A DNA stretch of 42,948 nt from SXXH01 sp041165735 (GTDB lineage: Bacteria > Planctomycetota > UBA1135 > GCA-002686595), in assembly GCA_046341775.1 (NCBI GenBank), contig JBKDQQ010000198.1:1-42948 (forward strand). The letters are read 5' to 3'. A program made the translations under genes and the position numbers. Shown here piece after piece: positions 25,971 through 33,115 of the stretch; positions within the stretch are counted from its first letter, which is position 1, and every line of letters starts with the position of its first letter. The notes beneath the pieces were generated by a model. That model ran no database searches and was not told the origin of the DNA. It saw nothing but the letters and a program-made list of their open reading frames with translations.

Positions 25971-26060
25971 GACGTGCGAAGCCGCAGGGGCGTGCGAAGC
26001 CGCAGGGCAAAGCGAAGCCGCAGAACCTGGCGAGCCCGCAGGGCTGTGCGAGGCCGGACG
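25971..26060. repeat. five tandem copies of an 18-bp unit
   Basis: Units such as GACGTGCGAAGCCGCAGG and GGCGTGCGAAGCCGCAGG occur contiguously; units 4 and 5 are diverged. Read on the plus strand it would encode AKPQGR-like hexapeptides, but no surrounding gene supports translation. Confidence 0.75.
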
Positions 26061-26073
26061 AGCGTGGTCGCGG

Positions 26074-26114
26074 AAAAGACGCAGGCCGCCCGGCGTGCGC
26101 GCCGAGCGGCCTGC
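26074..26114 (-). terminator. intrinsic terminator of the 566-residue protein gene
   Basis: GCAGGCCGC (26081-26089) and GCGGCCTGC (26106-26114) form a perfect 9-bp stem with a 16-nt loop; on the minus strand it is followed by GTCTTTT. Confidence 0.8.
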
Positions 26115-26163
26115 TGTGTCCTGCCCTGTCACGAACCTCGAGGTCCGTGACCGGAGCGACCGA

Positions 26164-27864
26164 TCACGGGGCCCAGACGATCTGGTAGCCGTTCGACAGG
26201 TTGAAGGTGCTGCTCGTGCAGAACGCAGCGCCGTTGCGGTACCACACCTGGTACATGCGCGTGGCGCCGGCCGGCACCGCGCCGCGGACCGAAACGGGCT
26301 GGTCGGCTCCGCTCGGGTAGGTCGAGGTGCCGAGGCTGTTGACCTTCAGGCCGAGACGCAGGATCGAGCCGGAGGCGCAGCGCAGGCCGTCGCCGAAGGC
26401 CGTGCCGGCGCCCGCGCCGGCTTGGGTCGTGCCTTGGAAGTACAGGGCCGAGCTGTCGGGCATGCCCGAGCCGGTCAGGACGACCGAGTCGTTCGCGACG
26501 CTGGCCGTGCCGGTGTAGCCGAGGCTCGCGCCCGAACCCAGCGAGTTGAGGCAGCCCTCGTTCGCGCCCACGGCCGAGTTGTTGCCGCAGGGGCAAGCCA
26601 GGCCGGAGCCGTCGCCGAAGCAGAACGCGCCGCTCGTCGGACCCGTCGAACCGCCGGGGCCGTCGACCGTCGTGTTGACGTTGCCGACCACCTTGAAGGT
26701 GCCCAGCGTGGCCGACACTTGGCTCGGCGCGGCGTTGGCGTCGAAGCGGAAGTTGTAGAGCGTGCCCCAACGGATGGCGTTGGCCGAAGCGCTCTGGGCG
26801 AACGGCGTGGTGGCCCAGGTCACGGCGCCGTTGGCGACGCTGCCGGTCCAGTCGGTGCCGCTGAAGTTCACGTTGCTCGGGCCATCGCCGTTGCGGTAAT
26901 CGACGTCGTGGAAGCCGATGTTCGTGACGTTGACGCCGGCGCCGACGGGCACCGAGAAGCTGCCGATGCTGCGGTCGGAGTTGTTGTTGTAGATGGCGTA
27001 CTCGTAGCGCCAGATGCCGTTGCCGAGGCTCGTCGCCTTGTACCCGGCGCGGACTTGGCCTTCGCCCGGGATGTTGACCGTGTTGATCTGGACGGTGGGA
27101 TCGACCACCTTCCACGCTTGGATGGCGGGCTTCTGGCGCTGGGTCGCGCCGGAGAACGCGAAGTTCCAAGCCGAGCCGCTGCCGGTCACGGTGATTTCGC
27201 GGTACGAGGCGTTGTTGAAGTTGTTGCCAGCCGCCGAGTCATCCGGCGTGACATAGACCGCCTCGCCGAAGTAGCGGGTGCCCGTCGGGGAGCTGGCCTC
27301 GAGGTCGGCGATGGCGACTTCCAGGCGGCGCGCCGTCGAGCCCGACCAGGCCGGGTTGGCCGGCGGGTAGGTGTAGACGCCCGTGAAGGCGTTGACTTGC
27401 CACTTGGGGCCGAGGCCGGACTGGCTGCCGTTGCGAGCGGCGGTGTACGGGTCGGAGCAGCCGGTGCCGAGGTGCGAGCCGTCCGTGGCCACGCAGTTGC
27501 TGCAGCACAGGGTCTGGCTGAGGGCGAAGAAGCCGTGCTTCAGCCAGCTCTGGCCAACCTGCTCGAAGCGGCCGGCGCCGTTGACCACCTTGTAACGGAA
27601 GAGCGAGCCGCCGATGACCGGCTTGTTGGCCGTGTTGGCGAACCAGTTCAGCCACACGTTGCCCATGTTGCAGGAGGTCGTGCCCAGCGACAGGGCCTCC
27701 AGGGTGCCGTTCGCGGTGTAGTTCTGCGGACCGGTGATGTCGCCGACGATGACATCCGGGCCGGTGGCAGAGGGGCAGGTCTGAGCTTGGGCGCTCGTGG
27801 ACAGGACGACCGAGGCGACCAAGGCCGCCGTCGCGCCGAACATCCGCTTCCAGTTCGTCAACAT
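26164..27864 (-). CDS. exported protein of unknown function with shared C-terminal module
   Basis: 566 residues with a signal peptide (ending STSAQAQ). The first ~390 residues are beta-rich and not recognised; they include a Cys cluster (CCSNCVATDGSHLGTGC) and the segment WRYEYAIYNNNSDRSI. The C-terminal ~170 residues comprise the Cys-rich FCFGDGSGLACPCGNN segment and the module with ALYFQG, FGDGLRC, YQVWYRN and FNLSNG, also seen in the protease and RCC1 proteins. AGGAAG lies 5 nt before the ATG at 27864. A good terminator and upstream dyad suggest a regulated, single-gene transcript. It is probably an abundant surface or extracellular protein; I assign no enzyme activity. Confidence 0.85.
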   Translation of the reverse strand: MLTNWKRMFGATAALVASVVLSTSAQAQTCPSATGPDVIVGDITGPQNYTANGTLEALSLGTTSCNMGNVWLNWFANTANKPVIGGSLFRYKVVNGAGRFEQVGQSWLKHGFFALSQTLCCSNCVATDGSHLGTGCSDPYTAARNGSQSGLGPKWQVNAFTGVYTYPPANPAWSGSTARRLEVAIADLEASSPTGTRYFGEAVYVTPDDSAAGNNFNNASYREITVTGSGSAWNFAFSGATQRQKPAIQAWKVVDPTVQINTVNIPGEGQVRAGYKATSLGNGIWRYEYAIYNNNSDRSIGSFSVPVGAGVNVTNIGFHDVDYRNGDGPSNVNFSGTDWTGSVANGAVTWATTPFAQSASANAIRWGTLYNFRFDANAAPSQVSATLGTFKVVGNVNTTVDGPGGSTGPTSGAFCFGDGSGLACPCGNNSAVGANEGCLNSLGSGASLGYTGTASVANDSVVLTGSGMPDSSALYFQGTTQAGAGAGTAFGDGLRCASGSILRLGLKVNSLGTSTYPSGADQPVSVRGAVPAGATRMYQVWYRNGAAFCTSSTFNLSNGYQIVWAP

Positions 27865-27974
27865 GTTGCTTCCTGAGAGGGTGGCTAGGGGTTCCAGTGA
27901 CCCCCCTGCCAGTCCGGAGAGGGGTTGGTTTGGTACCGTGCGGGGTTGGAAAGGGAGCCCCGGGGACGGGACCC

Positions 27975-27995
27975 AGTGTAGCTAGGTTCGCGAAC
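27975..27995 (-). promoter_or_regulatory. possible -10 box with a palindrome
   Basis: On the minus strand TACACT (27975-27980) follows the perfect 10-bp dyad GTTCGCGAAC (27986-27995). The dyad would lie in the promoter spacer, where a repressor could bind. The -35 box is weak. Confidence 0.3.
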
Positions 27996-28098
27996 GCGTG
28001 GGGACTGGAGCCACCTGCATGGCTACAGAATCCCGGCAAGAGAACCGTACAACGCACCTGACGCACCGGTCGCGGCGCAGGTTCCCCTCGGTTTGCCC

Positions 28099-29985
28099 TC
28101 AGGGCTTGGGCATGGAAAAAGCCGCGCAATGCAGGGATCCGGCGCGGCGCAGCGTTTCCCCGCTGCGCACGGGCACGACCCGCACGCCCGGCAGCGCGGT
28201 CTCGAAAGCGCGCTGGGCAGATTGATCGAATCCCGCCAAGAATCCGCCGGTGACGGGCATCAGGTAGATGTCCGGCCCATGCAGTCCGTTGACCGTGGCC
28301 AGAGAACGGCGCGCGTCGCTCAACGAGGGCACGGCCGCCACCTCAAAGCCCTCCTTGGCAAGGGCTTGCGAGACTTGCAGACGCTGCAACTCGCGCCGAC
28401 GCAAGGAGGTCAAATAGAGGGCGGTTTCTGGGTTGATACCTGCCGCTTGAGGGTCAGATAGCATCTCCGCCAACAACAGGTCCAGCGCCAGCAAGACCCG
28501 CTGCAGGTTCCCCACTCCCGAATCCGCGGGACCGCTCCCAAAGTGCTCCGCGAAACTCTTGGGGAACCGTCCGGGGCCGACCGCGGCCTTGCCGAGAGCC
28601 TCGTTGAAGCGCTCCGCCGCCTCGGCGGGCCGATTCGCGTCCAAGTGCTCGCGCACGGCGGCAGCCTCCTCGGGCGTCATGACGCCGGCGGCCTGCATGC
28701 CGGGCAGGGCGCAGCGCAGCACGGCGCGACTCGCCGCGCCTGTGTCGGCCACGAGCGCCACGAGACGCCCTTGGTGCGCGCGCAGCGAAAGCTCCATGTC
28801 GATGTGGAAGCTGTTGGCCGGCAGTACGAGCGCGCGTTGGCAGCCGAACTCGGCGCGCAAGGCCGCCAGCGCGGCGTCGCGCGGCAGGCCGAGCGCGACA
28901 TTGCGGTGCAACTCGGCCTCCCCCATCACGAGCCAACGCACGCCCGTCTTGGGATCGACGGCGCACAGCACGTTGCCGCCTTGGAAGACGAGCGGGGAAC
29001 GCGCGAGGCGCGCTCCCGCGGCGGCGTAGGTCTCGCTCGCCAGTTCGTCGCCCGGCGCCAAGGTGCCGAGCTCTTCGCCGCGCGAGGCGTGGCGCGGCGC
29101 CAGCAACCATCCTTCGCGACCGAGGGGATCGTGCGCGTCCGGCGCGAATCCGTATTCGACCGCGTCCTGCGCCCACTGCGACACGGTGCGAGCCTGCGGG
29201 AACAGCACGAAGCGCTCGCGCCGCGCCGACGGCCATGCCGCGAACTCCTTGGCGAGCCCGGCGCAGTGCTCGTCCTTGGCGTGCACGACGAACTCGAGTT
29301 CGGGCAGCGCTTCGGCGAGGCTGCGCACGAGGTCCAGCGCGCCGCCGTCGCCCACGCCTTGGAAGTCCGTGTCGCGCGTCAATTGGACGCGCACCCGCTC
29401 CAACGGCAACTCGCCCGATTCGGAAGCCAGCACGAAGCCCGGAATCGTCGGCGTGTAGACGAGTGGGCGCGCGGCGAGGTCCGCGCACAGGGCGTCCAGC
29501 GCCTCGCCCGCGGCGAGCCGCGCGCGGATCTCGACCAAGGTGCCCGGCGGCGTGGTGCGCGCCACGAGGTCGACCGGCACGCCGACGCGCGCGAGTCGGC
29601 GTTCGAGATCCTCCGGCGCGACGGCCTGCCCCCCGAGCGCATCCAACGCACGCGCCGCGGTGGGCAGCAGGCCCTCGACGCCCAGTCGTCGGTGCACGAG
29701 GCTCGCCGCGGCGCGCTCGGCGTCGTCGAAGCTCGGCGCGCGCGGATCGCCCATCAGGGGATCGAGCACGCGGTAGTTGCGCAGGTGCGGGCGCTCCTCC
29801 TCCTGCGCGAGGAAGTACTCCGCCAGCCCGGCGGGCAGCGTGGGGCGCTCGATGGCCACCACGCCCGCGGGCGCGACCACGCCGGGGGCCTGCGTCGCGG
29901 CGTGGATGCGCGGCGCGAGGCCGAGCGAAGCCGCGGCGATGGCGCACGCCAGTCGCGGTTGGATGGATCGCATGCAGCGCCTCAT
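28099..29985 (-). CDS. exported guanidino-modifying (pentein/deiminase-like) enzyme
   Basis: 628 residues. The ATG at 29985 overlaps the upstream gene's stop codon as ATGA; Met at 29973 is an alternative. An N-terminal signal (LACAIAAASLGLAPRIHA) is present. Four motifs match the amidinotransferase/agmatine-deiminase fold: SQWAQDAVEYGF (Trp271, Asp274), VFQGGNVL (336-338 GGN), NSFHIDMELS (His394, Asp396) and GSLHCAAF (His619, Cys620) as nucleophile at the C-terminus. Such enzymes hydrolyse or transfer from guanidino groups of arginine, agmatine or protein side chains. The ~230-residue N-terminal extension and the export signal are unlike cytoplasmic agmatine deiminase. The substrate is unknown; a protein-arginine deiminase is one option. 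Confidence 0.72.
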   Translation of the reverse strand: MRRCMRSIQPRLACAIAAASLGLAPRIHAATQAPGVVAPAGVVAIERPTLPAGLAEYFLAQEEERPHLRNYRVLDPLMGDPRAPSFDDAERAAASLVHRRLGVEGLLPTAARALDALGGQAVAPEDLERRLARVGVPVDLVARTTPPGTLVEIRARLAAGEALDALCADLAARPLVYTPTIPGFVLASESGELPLERVRVQLTRDTDFQGVGDGGALDLVRSLAEALPELEFVVHAKDEHCAGLAKEFAAWPSARRERFVLFPQARTVSQWAQDAVEYGFAPDAHDPLGREGWLLAPRHASRGEELGTLAPGDELASETYAAAGARLARSPLVFQGGNVLCAVDPKTGVRWLVMGEAELHRNVALGLPRDAALAALRAEFGCQRALVLPANSFHIDMELSLRAHQGRLVALVADTGAASRAVLRCALPGMQAAGVMTPEEAAAVREHLDANRPAEAAERFNEALGKAAVGPGRFPKSFAEHFGSGPADSGVGNLQRVLLALDLLLAEMLSDPQAAGINPETALYLTSLRRRELQRLQVSQALAKEGFEVAAVPSLSDARRSLATVNGLHGPDIYLMPVTGGFLAGFDQSAQRAFETALPGVRVVPVRSGETLRRAGSLHCAAFSMPKP

Positions 29986-30335
29986 GACTTCCTGCGCAGG
30001 ACGAGCACGGTCGCCACGCCGAGCAGCACCACGGCCACGCCCACGGCCCACGCGGCGGATCCGCCTTGGCCGGCCCCTGGCGTCGGCGCCGACGCCGGCG
30101 GGCTCGCCTGCGCGGCGTGCGCGGACGCGGCGTGCGCGTCGTCGACCACGATGCGGAAGTTGTCCTCGAACGAGGCGCGCATCACGTGCTCGGCGACGCG
30201 CCGCAAGTACGGCTCGGGCATGCCCACTTCGGCCAGCGTGCCCGGGCCCACGCCTTGCTCCTTCACGTTCTTCAGCGCGGCTTCGAGCGGAGCCTCGAAC
30301 GCGGCGCTCGGCGCGGGTGCGGCGGGGCCTTGCAT
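29982..30335 (-). CDS. small C-terminally membrane-anchored protein
   Basis: 117 residues. There is no N-terminal signal; residues about 12-70 are soluble and helical (AALKNVKEQG, YLRRVAEHVMRASFEDNF). An Ala/Pro-rich linker follows, then a single hydrophobic helix (WAVGVAVVLLGVATVLVL) ending in RRKS, so it is probably tail-anchored with the N-terminus in the cytoplasm. It overlaps the deiminase-like gene by ATGA, pointing to joint translation and possibly a shared complex. A TACGAT -10 box lies 7 nt before the start. I do not recognise the family. Confidence 0.7.
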   Translation of the reverse strand: MQGPAAPAPSAAFEAPLEAALKNVKEQGVGPGTLAEVGMPEPYLRRVAEHVMRASFEDNFRIVVDDAHAASAHAAQASPPASAPTPGAGQGGSAAWAVGVAVVLLGVATVLVLRRKS

Positions 30336-30342
30336 GGCGCAG

Positions 30343-30348
30343 ATCGTA
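30343..30348 (-). promoter_or_regulatory. -10-like TACGAT close to the start
   Basis: TACGAT on the minus strand, 7 nt before the ATG at 30335, suggesting a leaderless or near-leaderless mRNA. Confidence 0.45.
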
Positions 30349-30381
30349 GCGTCCACGCGCCGCGCGATGCATCCTCTGCGC

Positions 30382-31107
30382 ATGCGCATCGTCCGCCACG
30401 GAGTGGTCGACTCGACCAGCGAACGCGCCTTCGCCAGCCTCGCCGCGGGCGAGGCGCGCCACCTCGACGCGCACGTGGCCGAGGAACAGACGCTGGGGCG
30501 CGGACGGCGCGGTGCGCGCTGGCACAGTCCGCGCGGCGGAGGCGTGTGGCTCTCGATGGTGTTGCTGCCGCCGCGTCCCTTGCCGGGCGCGGCGTTGACC
30601 ATCGCCGCGGGGCTCGCCGCCTTGGACGCGACGCGCGCGGCCGGCTGCGCGCAGTGCGGCCTCAAGTGGCCGAACGACGTGGTCGACGCGCGTGGCGCGA
30701 AGCTCGCCGGCGTGCTGGTCGAGACGCGCGGCCTCGATCCGCGCGCGCCGCACTACGTCGTCGGCGTGGGCATCGACGTGGACATCGCGGAGTTCCCCGC
30801 CGCTCTGCTGGAGGAACGGCCCATGACGAGCCTCGCGCTGCTCGGATGCGCGACCGACCGCGCCCGGATCGAGGCGGCGCTGCTCGAGGCGCTGCCGCGC
30901 CGCGTCGAGGGCATCGAGTCCGATCCGGCGGGCCTCGCCGCCGACTTCCTCGCGGCGCTGCGACTGGCGGGGCGGGTGGTGGTCGTCGACGGACTGCGTG
31001 GACGACTGGTGGCGCTCGAGCTCGAGCGCGGCTTGCTGCTGCGGACCGACGAGGGCGGCGAACGCTGGCTGCCGCTGGAGACGACCAGCTCGCTGCGCGA
31101 GGCCTGA
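30382..31107 (+). CDS. birA: biotin--[acetyl-CoA-carboxylase] ligase, catalytic form without a DNA-binding domain
   Basis: 241 residues from the ATG at 30382; the ATG at 30367 would add five residues. GRGRRGARW (39-47) with SPRGGGVWLS is the biotin/ATP-binding loop and KWPNDV (95-100) contains the catalytic lysine. The protein links biotin to carboxylase carrier domains via biotinyl-AMP. The N-terminal HTH domain of repressor-type BirA is absent, so it is enzymatic only. The C-terminal part (VDGLRGRLVALELERGLLLR) is the SH3-like domain. A weak CATCCT box lies 6 nt upstream. It is divergent from the small membrane protein. Confidence 0.9.
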   Translation: MRIVRHGVVDSTSERAFASLAAGEARHLDAHVAEEQTLGRGRRGARWHSPRGGGVWLSMVLLPPRPLPGAALTIAAGLAALDATRAAGCAQCGLKWPNDVVDARGAKLAGVLVETRGLDPRAPHYVVGVGIDVDIAEFPAALLEERPMTSLALLGCATDRARIEAALLEALPRRVEGIESDPAGLAADFLAALRLAGRVVVVDGLRGRLVALELERGLLLRTDEGGERWLPLETTSSLREA

Positions 31108-31164
31108 GGCGCCATCCGCCCCGAGCGGCGCCGGACGCGTCGAGCATCGCGCCGCTCCCGCCGC

Positions 31165-31170
31165 TAGAGT
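31165..31170 (+). promoter_or_regulatory. -10-like TAGAGT upstream of rph
   Basis: TAGAGT lies 27 nt before the ATG at 31198; the short leader holds a GAGAGGA Shine-Dalgarno site. Confidence 0.4.
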
Positions 31171-31197
31171 GCGCGCAACCGAGAGGACAAGAAGCAG

Positions 31198-31911
31198 ATG
31201 CGACGACACGACGGACGCGCGCCCGAGGAGATGCGACCCATGCGCTTCGAGCGCGGCTTCACCAGCAAGGCGCCCGGCTCCGTGCTGGCGTGCTTCGGCG
31301 AGACGCGCGTCTTGTGCACCGCGCTGGCGGTGGACGGCGTGCCATCGTTCCTGCAAGGCCGGGGCAAGGGCTGGCTGACGGCCGAGTACGGCATGCTCCC
31401 GAGCTCGACCGACACGCGCAAGCCGCGCGACAAGTCGGCCCCCGACGGACGCAGCGTGGAGATCCAGCGCCTGGTCGGACGCTCGCTGCGCGCGGTGGTC
31501 GACCTGTCGCTCGTGGGCGAGCGCACGATCTGGGTCGATTGCGACGTGCTGCAAGCCGATGGCGGCACGCGCACCTGCGCCATCAGCGGCGCGTGGGTGG
31601 CGCTGCACGACTTGTTCACGCACATGGACAAGAAGCGCCTGCTGCGCGCCTTCCCGCTCAAGACCGGCCTCGCCGCCGTGTCGGTGGGCGTCGTCGAGGG
31701 CGAGGTGCTGTGCGACCTGTGCTACGCGGAGGACTCCAAGGCCGGCACCGACATGAACCTCGTCATGACCGGCGACGGGCGCTTCGTCGAGGTGCAGGGC
31801 GCGGCCGAGGGCGCGCCGTTCTCGAAGTCCGAACTCGAAGGGATGCTCGCCGCGGGCGTGGCGGGCTGCCAGGCGGTCTTCGCCGCGCAGAAGGCCGCGC
31901 TGGGCGCCTGA
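31198..31911 (+). CDS. rph: ribonuclease PH
   Basis: 237 residues, the usual length. RRHDGRAPEEMRP, GWLTAEYGMLPSSTDTR, RSVEIQRLVGRSLRAVVD and DCDVLQADGGTRTCAISGA are the conserved RNase PH blocks. It trims tRNA 3' ends by phosphorolysis and works as a hexamer in the cytoplasm. The GAGAGGA ribosome site is 11 nt upstream. rdgB begins 25 nt later on the same strand, a pairing found in many bacteria. Confidence 0.97.
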   Translation: MRRHDGRAPEEMRPMRFERGFTSKAPGSVLACFGETRVLCTALAVDGVPSFLQGRGKGWLTAEYGMLPSSTDTRKPRDKSAPDGRSVEIQRLVGRSLRAVVDLSLVGERTIWVDCDVLQADGGTRTCAISGAWVALHDLFTHMDKKRLLRAFPLKTGLAAVSVGVVEGEVLCDLCYAEDSKAGTDMNLVMTGDGRFVEVQGAAEGAPFSKSELEGMLAAGVAGCQAVFAAQKAALGA

Positions 31912-31919
31912 GGCCGCGC

Positions 31920-31937
31920 TGTCGGGTTTCCTTGACA
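31920..31937 (+). repeat. 18-bp palindromic motif, copy 8 (over the rdgB start)
   Basis: TGTCGGGTTTCCTTGACA. The final A is the first base of the rdgB ATG, and the motif begins 9 nt after the rph stop codon. Confidence 0.6.
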
Positions 31938-32572
31938 TGAACGACCGCGTCCTGCCTCCGCTGCTCGTCGCCTCGGGCAACAAGAAGAAGCTCGCCGAGC
32001 TGCGGCGGAGACTCGAGCACCTCGGCGTGCAACTGGCGCTGCCGTCCGAGGTGGGCGGCATCCCCGACACCGTGGAGGACGCCCCCGACTTCGAAGGCAA
32101 CGCCGCCAAGAAGGCGCGCGAGGCGGCGCGCGCGCGCGGCATGTGGACCTTGGCCGACGATTCCGGGCTCGAGGTCGACGCGCTGGGCGGCGCGCCGGGC
32201 GTCCTTTCGGCGCGCTGGGCCGGCCGGCACGGCAACGACGCGGCGAACAACGCCAAGCTCCTGGCGGAGCTCTCCGCCGTGCCGGACGAACGACGCGGCG
32301 CGCGCTTCGTGTGCGTGCTCGCCGTGGCGCGCCCCGATGGATCGATCGCGCTCGAGGTGCGCGGCGAGGCGCGCGGCCGCATCCTGCGCGCGCCGCGCGG
32401 CGAACGCGACTTCGGCTACGACCCGCTGTTCGAGTTCGCCGAGCCCGACCTGCCCCAGACCGGCCGCGGCTTCGCCGAATTGGAGCCGGCGGACAAGGAC
32501 GCGGTGTCCCACCGCGGCCGCGCCCTCGCGCGGCTGGCCGAACTGCTGCCCGGAGTGCTGCGCGAGGCGTGA
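31937..32572 (+). CDS. rdgB: non-canonical purine NTP pyrophosphatase (ITP/XTP)
   Basis: 211 residues. LVASGNKKKLAEL is the nucleotide-binding start motif, followed by FEGNAAKKA, LADDSGLEVDALGGAPGVLSAR-type residues and FGYDPLFEF, all conserved in the RdgB/HAM1 family. It hydrolyses dITP and XTP to monophosphates and keeps them out of DNA. No Shine-Dalgarno site precedes the ATG; instead copy 8 of the 18-bp motif ends on it. It may be translated from the rph transcript. Confidence 0.96.
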   Translation: MNDRVLPPLLVASGNKKKLAELRRRLEHLGVQLALPSEVGGIPDTVEDAPDFEGNAAKKAREAARARGMWTLADDSGLEVDALGGAPGVLSARWAGRHGNDAANNAKLLAELSAVPDERRGARFVCVLAVARPDGSIALEVRGEARGRILRAPRGERDFGYDPLFEFAEPDLPQTGRGFAELEPADKDAVSHRGRALARLAELLPGVLREA

Positions 32573-32594
32573 GCGCACCAGGCGCGAGTGCGCA

Positions 32595-33041
32595 TCAGTC
32601 GCCGACGCGCTTCAACTCGCCTCGCACCAGCTCGCCACGCAACGAGCGACGAACGTCGCCGGGCAGCAAGCCCGCGAGGTCATCGAGTTCGGCCTTGGTC
32701 TCCAAGAGGCGCCGTCCGCCACCGGCATGCGCTGCCGCCTCGGCGCCCAAGGGGTGCTCGATCGTCTTCTCCGGCCGATGGCCGGCCGCCAGGCAGAGCT
32801 TCCCCGGATCCGTGACGGTCCAGCCGCTCGCCTCCTCGCGGAGCAAGCCGTCCTGCACGAGCAACAGGCGCGCGGAATGCAGCAATTCCGGCGCGCCCAG
32901 GCCGCTCGCGCGGCAGATGCGCTCGTCTTCGCGAGCCAGTGGATCCGCCAAGGCGATCTCGAGCACGAGCCGTTCGATGGGCAGGAGCCAGGGCGCGTAG
33001 GTGATCTCGAGCAAGTACTTCTGTTCCATGTCGTGCAGCAT
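32595..33041 (-). CDS. small winged-helix-like protein next to a helicase
   Basis: 148 residues. The ATG at 33041 is preferred because GAGGAAG lies 3 nt upstream; Met at 33029 is an alternative. The first ~90 residues (ERLVLEIALADP, ASGLGAPELLHSARLLLVQDGLLRE, GWTVTDPGKLCLAAG) read like a winged-helix DNA-binding domain; the rest is charged and helical. It lies 74 bp downstream of the UPF1-like helicase on the same strand, suggesting a two-gene unit. There is no signal or membrane segment. The winged-helix call is by pattern only. Confidence 0.6.
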   Translation of the reverse strand: MLHDMEQKYLLEITYAPWLLPIERLVLEIALADPLAREDERICRASGLGAPELLHSARLLLVQDGLLREEASGWTVTDPGKLCLAAGHRPEKTIEHPLGAEAAAHAGGGRRLLETKAELDDLAGLLPGDVRRSLRGELVRGELKRVGD

Positions 33042-33115
33042 CGGCTTCCTCGACTCGCGTCCGCGAGCGCCTGCATGTCGATGAACTTCGGAGGGTGGAT
33101 CGGCGTTCGTGGCAC

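Larger units (their letters stand above)
25715..26163. other. 449-bp intergenic region with direct repeats and a terminator
   Basis: It holds an AGGGCGAGATCC direct repeat in 25779-25815, an AT-richer patch near 25825-25850, an 18-bp tandem repeat (25971-26060) and the terminator of the minus-strand gene ending at 26164. I see no convincing gene. Confidence 0.5.
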
